DNA from: Jeotgalibacillus terrae
GTDB lineage: Bacteria > Bacillota > Bacilli > Bacillales > Jeotgalibacillaceae
Direction: 5' to 3'
Length of the DNA stretch: 64,000 bases
Assembly (NCBI RefSeq): GCF_016908195.1
Contig: NZ_JAFBDK010000004.1
Coordinates: forward strand, 124,001 to 188,000
Below, piece by piece: positions 1 through 9,652 of the stretch (positions within the stretch are counted from its first letter, which is position 1; the number at the start of each line of letters is the position of its first letter). The notes below the pieces were generated by a model that was not told the DNA's origin, did no database searches, and saw only the letters and a program-made list of their open reading frames with translations. The translations under genes were made by a program, and so were the position numbers.

Positions 1-2291
1 CAGAAATATCGGCGCATTATGATTCACTTTTAGTGAAAGTATCTACATGGGCACTAACTTTTGAACAAGCTGCAGCTAAAATGGTCAGAAATTTACAAGA
101 ATTCCGTATTCGAGGTATAAAAACAAATATTCCTTTTCTTGAAAATGTCGTGAAACATGAAAAGTTTTTAAGTGGTGAATATGATACGTCATTCATTGAT
201 CATACACCTGAGCTTTTCCTATTCCCGAAGCGTAAAGACAGAGGAACAAAGATGCTTGCGTATATCGGTAATGTAACAGTAAATGGCTTCCCTGGTGTGG
301 ATCAAGGCGAAAAACCTGATTTTGGCAAGCCGAGAATCCCGAAAGTAAACCTGCTTGAAGAACCACCGGCAGGTACAAAACAAATCCTTGATGAAAGAGG
401 CGCTGATGGACTGAAGGAGTGGGTGAAAGAGCAGGATGAGGTACTTGTCACAGATACAACCTTCCGTGATGCTCACCAGTCATTACTGGCAACCCGTGTC
501 AGGACAGTTGACCTGAAAAACATTGCTGATGCATCAGCACGTATGCAAAGCGACCTATTCTCATTTGAAATGTGGGGTGGCGCAACTTTCGATGTTGCCT
601 ATCGTTTCCTGAAAGAGGACCCGTGGATGAGGTTGCTGACGCTGCGTGAAAAAATTCCAAATGTCATGTTCCAGATGCTGCTGCGTGCCTCTAATGCGGT
701 AGGATACAAAAATTATCCGGATAATGTAATTCAGGAATTTGTTAAACGCTCAGCGTACGCTGGTATTGATGTATTCAGGATCTTTGACAGCCTTAACTGG
801 GTTGAAGGAATGGAAACTGCTATACAGGCAGTCCGCGATTCAGGGAAAGTTGCTGAAGCGGCAATATGCTATACAGGGGACATTTTAGATCCGACACGTA
901 CAAAATATGATACAGATTACTATAAATCTCTTGCGAAAGAGCTTGAAAATCAAGGTGCACATATCCTTGCAATTAAAGATATGGCTGGACTTCTTAAGCC
1001 TGAAGCTGCTTATCGACTGATATCTGAACTGAAGGATACTGTTGATCTGCCAATTCACCTTCATACACATGATACAAGCGGTAATGGTATCTTCCAATAT
1101 GCCCGTGCAATTGAAGCGGGTGTGGACATTGTTGATACTGCACTCGGTGCGATGAGCGGTCTTACTTCTCAGCCTAGTGCAAGCTCGCTTGCTTATGCAT
1201 TAAAGGGGAATACGAGACAGTTGAAGCTGGATGTAGACCACTCACAAACACTGTCTCATTACTGGGAAGATGTGCGTAAATACTATGCTCCTTTTGAAAG
1301 CGGGATGAACTCGCCTCATTCAGAAATTTATAAGCATGAAATGCCTGGCGGACAGTATTCAAACCTTCAGCAACAGGCAAAAGCTGTTGGTCTTGGTGCA
1401 CGCTGGGAAGAAGTGAAAGAGATGTATGCACGCGTAAACCAGATGTTTGGTGATATTGTAAAAGTAACGCCGTCTTCTAAAGTTGTCGGGGATATGGCAC
1501 TCTTTATGGTTCAAAATGATCTGGATGAACAATCTGTCATTGAAAAAGGAAATTCTATTGACTTCCCGGATTCTGTGATTGAACTATTCTCAGGGTATCT
1601 TGGCCAGCCACACGGCGGTTTCCCTGAAGATCTGCAGAAGGTCATTTTGAAAGGGAAAGAACCGATTACTGTAAGACCTGGTGAACTGATGGAGCCGGTT
1701 GATTTTGATAAGCTGAAAGAAGAGTTGTTCCACGAACTGGGTCGTCCGGTTACAAGCTTTGATGCGCTGGCACATGCACTCTATCCGAAGGTATTCAAAG
1801 AGTTCACTGATACCGCTGCGCAATTTGGTGACGTTTCTGTGATCGATACACCTACTTTCTTCTATGGTATGAAACTGAATGAAGAGATTGAAGTTGAGAT
1901 CGAAACAGGTAAGACACTGATACTGAAACTGGTTTCTATTGGAGAAGCAAGAGCAGATGGCACAAGAGTACTTTACTTCGACCTGAATGGTCAGCAGCGT
2001 GAAATTGTGATTAAAGATGAAAGTATAAAATCCACTGTGGCAGTTAAGCAAAAGGTTGATCCATCAAATCCTGAAGAACTGGGGGCGACAATGCCTGGTA
2101 CTGTCATACAGGTGGTTGTTTCGGTTGGAGATCAGGTGGAAAAAGGTGAGCACCTGATTATTACAGAAGCAATGAAAATGGAGACGACCGTACAGGCACC
2201 TTTTGACGGTACAGTAGAAGAAGTCTGCGTCGAAAGCGGAGAATCACTCTCACCTGGAGACCTGATGATCAGATTGAAAAAAGACAGTTAA
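1..2291 (+). CDS. pyc: Pyruvate carboxylase, C-terminal two thirds (5' truncated by window)
   Basis: The reading frame is open from base 3, so the GTG at 33 is internal and the gene starts outside the window. About 763 residues remain of a protein usually near 1,145. Seen in order: the end of the biotin carboxylase domain, the carboxyltransferase domain (TFRDAHQSLLATR near residue 155, a metal/pyruvate site motif), and the C-terminal biotinyl domain with the biotinylation motif EAMKME. The enzyme makes oxaloacetate from pyruvate, bicarbonate and ATP in the cytosol and feeds the TCA cycle. As in B. subtilis it is followed by ctaA on the other strand. Identity is secure. Confidence 0.98.
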   Translation, partial: EISAHYDSLLVKVSTWALTFEQAAAKMVRNLQEFRIRGIKTNIPFLENVVKHEKFLSGEYDTSFIDHTPELFLFPKRKDRGTKMLAYIGNVTVNGFPGVDQGEKPDFGKPRIPKVNLLEEPPAGTKQILDERGADGLKEWVKEQDEVLVTDTTFRDAHQSLLATRVRTVDLKNIADASARMQSDLFSFEMWGGATFDVAYRFLKEDPWMRLLTLREKIPNVMFQMLLRASNAVGYKNYPDNVIQEFVKRSAYAGIDVFRIFDSLNWVEGMETAIQAVRDSGKVAEAAICYTGDILDPTRTKYDTDYYKSLAKELENQGAHILAIKDMAGLLKPEAAYRLISELKDTVDLPIHLHTHDTSGNGIFQYARAIEAGVDIVDTALGAMSGLTSQPSASSLAYALKGNTRQLKLDVDHSQTLSHYWEDVRKYYAPFESGMNSPHSEIYKHEMPGGQYSNLQQQAKAVGLGARWEEVKEMYARVNQMFGDIVKVTPSSKVVGDMALFMVQNDLDEQSVIEKGNSIDFPDSVIELFSGYLGQPHGGFPEDLQKVILKGKEPITVRPGELMEPVDFDKLKEELFHELGRPVTSFDALAHALYPKVFKEFTDTAAQFGDVSVIDTPTFFYGMKLNEEIEVEIETGKTLILKLVSIGEARADGTRVLYFDLNGQQREIVIKDESIKSTVAVKQKVDPSNPEELGATMPGTVIQVVVSVGDQVEKGEHLIITEAMKMETTVQAPFDGTVEEVCVESGESLSPGDLMIRLKKDS

Positions 2292-2294
2292 CAT

Positions 2295-2333
2295 AAAAAG
2301 AAAGTTGAGCATAATCGCTCAACTTTCTTTTTT
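2295..2333. terminator. Bidirectional terminator between pyc and ctaA
   Basis: A 14-bp stem (AAAGAAAGTTGAGC, 2297-2310, paired with 2317-2330) is flanked by A and T runs, so it can end transcription from both sides. It overlaps the last codons and stop of ctaA. Confidence 0.9.
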
Positions 2334-3248
2334 GCTGTTTATTTTACTTCTTGAGATCAGCAGAATGAAATAACTCAATAAGCCGAACAATAAAGAAATA
2401 ATCAATGCGTGTGATAATGCGATCAGCAGATTCATCTTAGTAACAACGACGAATGCGCCTGTGATCACTTGACCAGTAACAAGCACGAGCGCAATGATCC
2501 ACCCGTAATAGACAACTTTTTGATGCTTATAATTCTTGATCGCAATGATTGCCACATAAATAATCCAGATGAAAATAAATGCAGCTGCCATCCGATGTCC
2601 CATTTGTATCCACTGAATTGAATTCAGTGAAAGATCACCCGGAGCTGAATTGACACAAAACGGCCAGTCCGGACAAGCCAGGCTTGCTTCAGTATGACGG
2701 ACAAATGCTCCTGAATAAACAACCGCAAAAATATAAATCATCAGGCCGTAAGTATGACGTCTGATCCTTTTATCAATGACAAGCTTGTAAGCATCGAATT
2801 TCTTATCAACTTCAAAGATCAGAAGCGTAAGGAGTAATACTGCTGCAAATGAAATCAATGAAATCCCAAAATGAGCAGCCAGAATGATATCAGAATGTCC
2901 CCATACAACTGCACCTGCTCCTAAAAGAGCCTGTAGCATTAAAAAGAAGAAAGCCAGTATGGCAAGGAAGTTCGTTTCCCTGATATGCCCCATTGCACGC
3001 CATGACCAGATTGATAAAGCTAAAACGAGAAATCCTGCACCGGCTGATACTACGCGGTGCGATAGCTCAATGATCGTTTCAATTTCCAGCTGGTCCGGAA
3101 TGATTTGTCCGTGACAGAGCGGGAATGACTGACCGCATCCCTGACCTGAATCAGTTTTAGTAACCAATGCACCGCCAAGCAATACCATGAGCATGACAAG
3201 TGTAGTAAGGACCCCCAGTATTTTTAAACCCTTTGATTGCAACAACAT
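2319..3248 (-). CDS. ctaA: Heme A synthase
   Basis: A 309-residue polytopic membrane protein with about eight hydrophobic segments, the size of Bacillus CtaA (about 306). It oxidises the C8 methyl group of heme O to give heme A for cytochrome aa3/caa3. Visible family features are the first helix followed by GGALVTKTDSGQGCGQSFPL, the first Cys pair (CGQSFPLC), conserved histidines (ELSHRV, RHTEASLACPDWPFC, GHRMAA, LSHALI) and a second Cys pair. It is divergent from ctaB, as in B. subtilis. The ATG at 3248 has AGGTG only 1-2 nt away; the following TTG codons 2 and 3 are better spaced, so the exact start is open. Confidence 0.96.
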   Translation of the reverse strand: MLLQSKGLKILGVLTTLVMLMVLLGGALVTKTDSGQGCGQSFPLCHGQIIPDQLEIETIIELSHRVVSAGAGFLVLALSIWSWRAMGHIRETNFLAILAFFFLMLQALLGAGAVVWGHSDIILAAHFGISLISFAAVLLLTLLIFEVDKKFDAYKLVIDKRIRRHTYGLMIYIFAVVYSGAFVRHTEASLACPDWPFCVNSAPGDLSLNSIQWIQMGHRMAAAFIFIWIIYVAIIAIKNYKHQKVVYYGWIIALVLVTGQVITGAFVVVTKMNLLIALSHALIISLLFGLLSYFILLISRSKINSKKES

Positions 3249-3579
3249 TCACCTACTTATACAATTTGCACGAAACGTGCGTATTTTATCATTCTCGTAA
3301 TGTCTATTATGGTACAGAATAATCGGCAGGTGTACCTTTTTTGTGTAAAAAACGAATATAAATAAACGCATAAGACAAATAATTTTCACATTGCAATACT
3401 ATATAGAAATAATACATAACACAGTTAGAAGTAAAAGATGTGAAGGAATTGTTACATTTATTTAAACGCTTAATTTCAGAAGTTGTCTGAATTTCATTTT
3501 AAATATAGAAATCATGTTCGCTATCCTTTATAGTAGATGTAGTATAATGTATTAGCAAGTTTTGAGAGGAGGGGAAAGT
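3249..3579. other. ctaA-ctaB divergent intergenic region
   Basis: 331 bases of AT-rich DNA without a gene. Seen: a perfect inverted repeat GCACGAAACGTGC at 3269-3281 in the ctaA leader, a TATAAT at 3543-3548 that fits a ctaB -10 but has no good -35, and a weak cre-like sequence at 3461-3474. In B. subtilis this region carries ResD and CcpA control; I can only call the elements here possible. Confidence 0.5.
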
Positions 3580-4494
3580 GTGTCAAATAGTCGAGTAGTG
3601 TCGGCTGTAAAAGAGGCAGATTTTTCTGAAACAACTGCTTGGAAGGATTTCCTCGCTCTGATAAAAATCGGTATTGTCAATTCAAACTTTATTACAGCAT
3701 TCACAGGGTTGTGGCTGGCGATGTATTTTACCGGTACACAATTTCTCAGTTCAATTGACACCATGTTTTTAACATTAATCGGGTCATCACTTGTAGTCGC
3801 GGGCTCATGCAGCATTAATAATTACATAGACCGTGATATCGATCCGTTAATGGAAAGAACAAAAAATCGTCCGACTGTAACTGGACGGGTTGCACCTGTA
3901 AGAGCGCTGGGCCTTGGAATCGGGTTTGTAATTTTTGGTGAAATTATGTTGTTTATGACAACCCCAATGGCCGGTTTAATAGGATTATTCGGAGTTTTCA
4001 GCTATGTTGTTCTTTATTCAATGTGGACAAAAAGAAAGTATGCCAGCAATACAATTGTCGGCAGCATTTCCGGTGCAGTTCCTCCACTGATCGGATGGGC
4101 AGCAATTGACCCGTCGCTTGGAGCGATTCCATTTGCACTGTTTTTAATTATGTTTGTGTGGCAACCGCCTCATTTCTATGCAATTGCTATGAGAAGGGTA
4201 AATGAATATCGGGCTGCCGGAGTACCTATGCTGCCGGTTGTAAAAGGGTTTGCAAGAACAAAGTTTTCAATGCTCCTTTGGGTAGTTGCTTTGTTTCCGC
4301 TGCCATTTTTATTGTCGGAACTTGGTACCGCTTTTATCGTACTTGCGACCATCCTGAATATTGGCTGGCTTGTGCTGGCGATTAAAGGATACAGAACAAA
4401 AGATGACCATAAATGGGCAACAATGATGTTTGTCTATTCATTAAATTACCTGACGATTATGTTTACAGGTATGGTCATTCTTACATTTATTTAG
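3580..4494 (+). CDS. ctaB: Protoheme IX farnesyltransferase (heme O synthase)
   Basis: A UbiA-family prenyltransferase of 304 residues with about nine membrane segments. It adds a farnesyl group to heme b to make heme O, the substrate of CtaA. The aspartate-rich motif [19 protein letters not shown] is intact and places it in the heme O synthase branch; a second conserved stretch [11 protein letters not shown] lies in the middle. The open frame begins with TTG at 3562, but GAGAGGAGGGG at 3564-3574 is the ribosome site and points to GTG at 3580. It heads ctaB-ctaC-ctaD-ctaE-ctaF. Confidence 0.97.
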   Translation: MSNSRVVSAVKEADFSETTAWKDFLALIKIGIVNSNFITAFTGLWLAMYFTGTQFLSSIDTMFLTLIGSSLVVAGSCSINNYIDRDIDPLMERTKNRPTVTGRVAPVRALGLGIGFVIFGEIMLFMTTPMAGLIGLFGVFSYVVLYSMWTKRKYASNTIVGSISGAVPPLIGWAAIDPSLGAIPFALFLIMFVWQPPHFYAIAMRRVNEYRAAGVPMLPVVKGFARTKFSMLLWVVALFPLPFLLSELGTAFIVLATILNIGWLVLAIKGYRTKDDHKWATMMFVYSLNYLTIMFTGMVILTFI

Positions 4495-4575
4495 GGAATT
4501 CTTTCTCAAGAGAAATCCATATAGAGAGTCTCCAACAACAAGAATACTCAAATGAAAGAGGGGTTTAATGAAGCT

Positions 4576-5682
4576 ATGAAAAATGGGCTTAAGAAATGGC
4601 GTTTTCTGCCGCTAGTGGCAGCAATGGCGTTTATTCTTTCCGGCTGTGGAGAGCCGTTTCTGTCAACGCTTCAGCCTGCGGGTGAAGTAGCACAGAAGCA
4701 ATTTAACCTGATGATGCTGAGTGTAGCGATCATGGTTTTAGTAATTATCGTTGTATCAATTGTATACGTGATTGCTATAACTAAGTTCCGCCGCTCAAAA
4801 TTAGGTGAAGATTTTATTCCAAAACAGGTAGAAGGAAGTCACAGACTTGAAGTAATCTGGACTGTTATTCCAATTATTCTTCTTCTTATTCTTGCAGTAC
4901 CAACTGTTGCTTTAACTTTCGAACTTGGCGATCAGTCAGGAGCGGAAGCTGAAGATGAAGAAGGTAACAGAGAAGCACTTGTAGTTGACGTGCGCGCGAA
5001 CCTTTACTGGTGGGAGTTCTCTTATCCGGATCAGGGAATCGTTACTGCACAGGAGTTAGTTGTACCAACTGATCAGAATGTATACTTTAATGTAATTGCT
5101 TCTGACGTAAAGCACTCTTTCTGGATCCCTGCAGTAGGGGGTAAGATTGATACGAACGTTGATAATATGAACAAGTTCTATCTCAGCTTTGATAGTGAAC
5201 GCGCTGAAGAAGCGAATAATTTATTTTATGGTAAATGTGCTGAGCTTTGTGGTCCTTCTCATGCCTTAATGGACTTCAAAGTAAAGACAATGGGTGAAGA
5301 AGATTTCAATCAGTGGGTTACTGCAATGCAGGAAGCCGGTGAAGCTGAACAGCAGTTTGAAAGCGACACTGTAGCAGATGGATATGCTGTCTTTGAAGAC
5401 CAGGGCTGTATTGGATGTCACGCGATCAATCCTACACAGCAGATTGGAACTTCAACGGGACCAAACCTGACTACGTTCGGTGAACGTGAACATGTGGCTG
5501 GAATTCTTGATAACAAGGATTCAGAAGAAGTTCAAGCTGAAAACATTAAAAACTGGATTCGTAATTCACCTGATCTAAAACCAGGAAATAAAATGCCGGT
5601 TTATAATCAGGATGATTTATCTGATGAAGATTTAGATGCACTGACTGAATTTTTAATGAGCTTAAAAGTTAACAATGAATAA
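4576..5682 (+). CDS. ctaC: Cytochrome caa3 oxidase subunit II with fused cytochrome c domain
   Basis: A lipoprotein signal peptide ending in LSGCG is followed by two membrane helices, the cupredoxin domain with CuA ligands (FYGKCAELCGPSHALMDF) and a C-terminal cytochrome c domain with heme motif CIGCH. That fusion defines the caa3 type. The domain accepts electrons from cytochrome c and passes them to CuA, outside the membrane. The upstream ATG at 4552 has no ribosome site; AAAGAGGGG at 4554-4563 supports ATG 4576, although its spacing is long. The product is about 368 residues. Confidence 0.97.
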   Translation: MKNGLKKWRFLPLVAAMAFILSGCGEPFLSTLQPAGEVAQKQFNLMMLSVAIMVLVIIVVSIVYVIAITKFRRSKLGEDFIPKQVEGSHRLEVIWTVIPIILLLILAVPTVALTFELGDQSGAEAEDEEGNREALVVDVRANLYWWEFSYPDQGIVTAQELVVPTDQNVYFNVIASDVKHSFWIPAVGGKIDTNVDNMNKFYLSFDSERAEEANNLFYGKCAELCGPSHALMDFKVKTMGEEDFNQWVTAMQEAGEAEQQFESDTVADGYAVFEDQGCIGCHAINPTQQIGTSTGPNLTTFGEREHVAGILDNKDSEEVQAENIKNWIRNSPDLKPGNKMPVYNQDDLSDEDLDALTEFLMSLKVNNE

Positions 5683-5708
5683 TTTGATTTCTAAGGGAGG
5701 TATACTTA

Positions 5709-7601
5709 GTGAGTACCGTTGCTGAAAAAAGAGGTTTCTTAGCTGTCCTTTGGGACTACCTCACAACGGTCGACCACAAGAAAATCGCTATTCTTTATCT
5801 TGTTTCCGGCGGATTTTTCTTCCTGGTTGGCGGTATTGAAGCAATGCTGATCCGTATTCAGCTTGCTGTTCCTGACAACGACTTTGTGTCAGCAGGACTT
5901 TATAACGAACTACTTACCATGCATGGAACAACCATGATTTTCCTGGCAGCCATGCCGCTATTATTTGCATTTATGAACGCAGTTGTTCCTTTACAAATCG
6001 GGGCACGTGACGTTGCTTTCCCATTTTTGAACTCACTTGGATTCTGGCTTTTCTTCTTCGGGGGAATTTTCCTGAATCTTTCATGGTTCCTTGGTGGAGC
6101 ACCTGATGCAGGGTGGACTTCTTATGCATCGCTGTCAATTGCTTCTGATGGACACGGAATTGATTTTTATGTTCTCGGACTTCAGATATCCGGTGCGGGG
6201 ACACTGATTGCCGGGATTAACTTCCTTGTAACGATTATTAATATGCGGGCACCAGGCATGACTTACATGCGTATGCCGCTTTTCACATGGTCAACATTTG
6301 TTGCATCAGCACTTATTTTATTTGCATTCCCTCCACTTACTGTAGGGTTGTTCCTGATGCTGTTTGAAAGAATGTTCGGCGCGAATTTCTTTAATGTAGC
6401 TATGGGAGGAAACACGATTATCTGGGAGCACTTATTCTGGATCTTCGGTCACCCGGAAGTATACATTCTGATTCTGCCGGCATTCGGTATTTTCTCAGAT
6501 ATTATTTCAACATTCTCTAAAAAGCGTCTGTTCGGTTATGCTGCGATGGTTTTCGCAACCGTACTGATCGGTTTCCTTGGATTCATGGTATGGGCGCACC
6601 ACATGTTTACAACTGGTCTTGGACCAACTGCAAACGCGATCTTCGCTGTTGCAACAATGGCGATTGCTGTGCCGACAGGGGTTAAAATCTTTAACTGGCT
6701 TCTTACAATGTGGGGAGGAAGCATCCGTTTTACAACGCCAATGCTTTACGCTGTAGCGTTTATCCCGTCATTCGTAGCAGGTGGTGTTACAGGGGTTATG
6801 CTTGCATCTGCTCCAGCTGACTACCAGTACCACGATTCTTATTTCGTAGTAGCTCACTTCCACTATGTAATCATCGGTGGGGTAGTACTTGGACTTCTTG
6901 CCGGTACACACTTCTACTGGCCAAAAATGTTCGGTACAATGTTGAATGAAACACTTGGTAAAATTACGTTCTGGTTATTCCTGATCGGTTTCCATGGTAC
7001 GTTCTTTATCCAGCATTTCCTTGGTCTGATGGGGATGCCTCGTCGTATCTGGAAGTACCTTCCTAATCAGGGATTAGATCTATTCAATATGATTAGTACA
7101 ATCGGTGCATTCTTCATGGCTGTAGCTGTTATTGTACTGATAGCTAACGTAATCATTACACAGGTTAAAAATGTTCGTGTTGGAAATGACCCATGGGGAG
7201 ATGGACGTACGCTTGAATGGGCGATTTCATCACCACCGCCTTACTACAACTTCAAGCAGCTTCCGTTAGTGCGTGGACTTGATCCACTTTGGATTGAGAA
7301 AATGGAAGGGCGTACTGAAATGACACCTGCTGAACCGCTTGGTGACATTCACATGCCTAATAATTCTTTCATTCCATTTGTTATGTCACTTGGTCTTTTC
7401 ATTGCCGCATTCGGTGCAATGTATCAGGTTGATTGGAGAGCGTCTGATGGTGCTGAATATGTATGGTCAATTCCGGTACTAATTATCGGTATGTTAATTA
7501 CAATCGGTTCTATGGCTGTACGTTCAATGAAGGATGATCATGGCTACCATATCCATAAAGAAGACCTGATGGATGATCATGATAAAGGGGGTAGGGAGTA
7601 A
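5709..7601 (+). CDS. ctaD: Cytochrome caa3 oxidase subunit I
   Basis: The catalytic heme-copper subunit, 630 residues, with a C-terminal extension holding extra helices as in Bacillus CtaD. Ligand motifs are present: MHGTTMIF (low-spin heme a), WEHLFWIFGHPEVYILILP (CuB His and the cross-linked Tyr), AHHMF (two CuB His) and VAHFHYVI (heme a3 and heme a His). It reduces oxygen to water and pumps protons. It starts with GTG behind AAGGGAGG. The next gene overlaps its stop by one base (TAATG). Confidence 0.98.
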   Translation: MSTVAEKRGFLAVLWDYLTTVDHKKIAILYLVSGGFFFLVGGIEAMLIRIQLAVPDNDFVSAGLYNELLTMHGTTMIFLAAMPLLFAFMNAVVPLQIGARDVAFPFLNSLGFWLFFFGGIFLNLSWFLGGAPDAGWTSYASLSIASDGHGIDFYVLGLQISGAGTLIAGINFLVTIINMRAPGMTYMRMPLFTWSTFVASALILFAFPPLTVGLFLMLFERMFGANFFNVAMGGNTIIWEHLFWIFGHPEVYILILPAFGIFSDIISTFSKKRLFGYAAMVFATVLIGFLGFMVWAHHMFTTGLGPTANAIFAVATMAIAVPTGVKIFNWLLTMWGGSIRFTTPMLYAVAFIPSFVAGGVTGVMLASAPADYQYHDSYFVVAHFHYVIIGGVVLGLLAGTHFYWPKMFGTMLNETLGKITFWLFLIGFHGTFFIQHFLGLMGMPRRIWKYLPNQGLDLFNMISTIGAFFMAVAVIVLIANVIITQVKNVRVGNDPWGDGRTLEWAISSPPPYYNFKQLPLVRGLDPLWIEKMEGRTEMTPAEPLGDIHMPNNSFIPFVMSLGLFIAAFGAMYQVDWRASDGAEYVWSIPVLIIGMLITIGSMAVRSMKDDHGYHIHKEDLMDDHDKGGRE

Positions 7602-8230
7602 TGGATATGAATAAAAAATACACGGCTCGCACGTGGCCTGAATCTCCTGAAAAAACTACCCTTGAAGGTAAAAATAAGTTTTTAGGTTTCTGGCTGTTCC
7701 TTGGCGGGGAAACTGTATTATTCGCATCACTATTTGCAACATATCTTGCGTTAAAGGATAAGGTTCCAAGCAATGATCATTACCTGGCAGCAGATATGTT
7801 TGAATTGCCACTTGTATTTATTATGACGATGCTTCTGTTAACATCTTCATTAACAAGTGTGTATGCAATGTATCATATGAAAAATCATAACTACCAGAAG
7901 ATGCAAACGTGGTTACTGATCACAGTATTGCTTGGACTGGGATTCCTTTGCTTTGAAATTTATGAGTTCAATCATTATGTTCATGAATTTCATCACACAT
8001 TCACAAGCAGTGCGTTCGGTTCAGCTTTCTATACACTCGTTGGTTTCCACGGAGCTCACGTAGTTGTAGGACTTGGCTGGTTTACACTTCTGCTTGTTCG
8101 TAACGCCAAGCGTGGATTGAATCTTTACAACGCACCGAAGTTCTTTGTTGCTTCTCTATACTGGCACTTCATTGACGTTGTCTGGGTATTTATCTTCACG
8201 GTTGTATACTTAATGGGAATGGTGGGATAA
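7601..8230 (+). CDS. ctaE: Cytochrome caa3 oxidase subunit III
   Basis: 209 residues and about five membrane helices, the size of the Bacillus protein. The subunit supports the catalytic core and is part of the caa3 complex. Recognisable stretches are GFWLFLGGETVLFASLFATY near the start, the helix with GSAFYTLVGFHGAHV, and YWHFIDVVWVFIF at the end. AAAGGGGG at 7584-7591 lies 9 nt before the ATG at 7601, which beats the ATG at 7607. It overlaps ctaD by one base, suggesting coupled translation. Confidence 0.97.
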   Translation: MDMNKKYTARTWPESPEKTTLEGKNKFLGFWLFLGGETVLFASLFATYLALKDKVPSNDHYLAADMFELPLVFIMTMLLLTSSLTSVYAMYHMKNHNYQKMQTWLLITVLLGLGFLCFEIYEFNHYVHEFHHTFTSSAFGSAFYTLVGFHGAHVVVGLGWFTLLLVRNAKRGLNLYNAPKFFVASLYWHFIDVVWVFIFTVVYLMGMVG

Positions 8231-8234
8231 ACTG

Positions 8235-8564
8235 ATGGCACATGAATCAACTTCAGCAAACCCTAAAGTCAATTATGAATACCGCCGCAGAAAAGCACGC
8301 GATGAAATGCGTGGACAGGTAACATCTTTTGCAATGATGATCTTTATGACATTTATTGCATTTATCATTGTCATTGCTGACTTTGACAAATTTTATGCAT
8401 TCCCGGTCCTGCTGGTACTTGCAGCGGCTCAGGTTGTACTTCAGCTTTATTATTTCATGCATATGAGTCATAAGGGACACGGAACTGCAGCACTGTTCCT
8501 GTATTCAGGTGCGTTAATTGCATTTGTCACAATCCTGACTTTCTTAACAATCGTCTGGTGGTAA
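8235..8564 (+). CDS. ctaF: Cytochrome caa3 oxidase subunit IV
   Basis: A small protein of 109 residues with three hydrophobic helices after a charged N-terminus, matching Bacillus CtaF (COX4-type, about 110 residues). The pattern LQLYYFMHMSHKGH after helix two is typical of bacterial subunit IV. It starts 4 nt after ctaE and ends the structural operon at a strong terminator. Confidence 0.95.
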   Translation: MAHESTSANPKVNYEYRRRKARDEMRGQVTSFAMMIFMTFIAFIIVIADFDKFYAFPVLLVLAAAQVVLQLYYFMHMSHKGHGTAALFLYSGALIAFVTILTFLTIVWW

Positions 8565-8570
8565 TTTAGA

Positions 8571-8597
8571 AGAGACCGGTTTATACCGGTCTTTTTT
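8571..8597 (+). terminator. Terminator after ctaF
   Basis: Stem AGACCGGT / ACCGGTCT (8573-8580 and 8585-8592) followed by six T. It separates the ctaB-F transcript from ctaG. Confidence 0.92.
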
Positions 8598-8638
8598 CTA
8601 TGTCTGACATCTGTTCATGAACTTGTCATCTGACTGCA

Positions 8639-8667
8639 TTGAAGTAAGTGTCAGGCAGGCTTATAAT
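8639..8667 (+). promoter_or_regulatory. Sigma-A promoter of ctaG
   Basis: TTGAAG (8639-8644), a 17-bp spacer and TATAAT (8662-8667). It lies just after the ctaF terminator and 41 bp before the ctaG start, so ctaG can be transcribed on its own. Confidence 0.75.
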
Positions 8668-8708
8668 AAAGGAGATGAGACCGGAACAGACAGAAAGGAA
8701 GGTGCCTG

Positions 8709-9629
8709 ATGTCAATCACAATATTCGGCTTCCAGGCGTTATGGAGCCCTTATTTCTTTATAAGCCTCACAATACTTACAATCCTGTTCTTTTTACTGGC
8801 AACTAAATGGAGACAAAAAATTCAGGATTCAAGGCCTATTACAAGAATAGAAACCGTGCTTGTACTATTATCAGTCATTATTATTTACGTTATTAAAGGT
8901 TCTCCAGTAGACTTATGGGGACACATTTTATTCTCAATGCATATGGTTCAGATGGGAATTTTTTATTTACTTATCCCACCTTTATTAATCGCAGGGGTAC
9001 CAAATTATATGTGGAAAGCATTGTTGAATCTTCCAGTGATTAAGCAGGTCTTTTCATTTTTAACGAAACCCCTAATTGCATTAATTGTATTTAATGGGGC
9101 ATTTTCGTTTTATCATATTCCTCTGATATTCGATACAATAAAAGTAGATATGGTTCTGCATTCAATTGTCACTGGGACAATTTTCGTTTTAGCATTCCTG
9201 ATGTGGTGGCCGCTTGTGAATACGCTTGAAGGTGAATATAAGCTGAGTGGTGTTAAAAAAATCGGATATATTTTTGCTGATGGTATTTTACTGACGCCTG
9301 CATGTGCGCTGATTATATTTGCAAATGACCCGATGTACGAAACGTTTTTTAACGGTGGTGCATGGTTAGAGGCGATGGCACTATGTGTTCCGGCAGGTAC
9401 GCTGCAGAGTCTGCAGGGACTTGGTATTACAGGACCTGAATTGTTTACAAACATGCCTCCTATTGAAGATCAGCAGGTAGGCGGAGTCATCATGAAAATT
9501 ATTCAGGAAATTATTTATGGCGTTATATTAGCTCAGGTATTCTTTGAGTGGTATAGAAAAGAGCGATCGGAAGAAGATGCGCTGAATGCTTCACTTTACG
9601 CAGCGAGAGAGTCAAATACTTTATCATGA
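8709..9629 (+). CDS. ctaG: Cytochrome c oxidase assembly factor CtaG
   Basis: A 306-residue integral membrane protein of the caa3_CtaG family with about seven helices. In B. subtilis CtaG is needed for active caa3 oxidase, probably for CuB insertion. Family marks seen are GHILFSMHMVQMGIFYLLIPP (the His and Met region) and GGVIMKIIQEIIYG near the end. GGAAGG precedes the ATG with good spacing. It has its own promoter and is followed at 24 bp by the YozB-like gene, probably cotranscribed. Confidence 0.95.
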   Translation: MSITIFGFQALWSPYFFISLTILTILFFLLATKWRQKIQDSRPITRIETVLVLLSVIIIYVIKGSPVDLWGHILFSMHMVQMGIFYLLIPPLLIAGVPNYMWKALLNLPVIKQVFSFLTKPLIALIVFNGAFSFYHIPLIFDTIKVDMVLHSIVTGTIFVLAFLMWWPLVNTLEGEYKLSGVKKIGYIFADGILLTPACALIIFANDPMYETFFNGGAWLEAMALCVPAGTLQSLQGLGITGPELFTNMPPIEDQQVGGVIMKIIQEIIYGVILAQVFFEWYRKERSEEDALNASLYAARESNTLS

Positions 9630-9652
9630 AGACAAGAAAGAGGACATAGACA

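Noticed and set aside
1590-2051. 153-codon minus-strand frame opposite pyc
   Set aside because: Antisense of a highly conserved coding region, no ribosome site.
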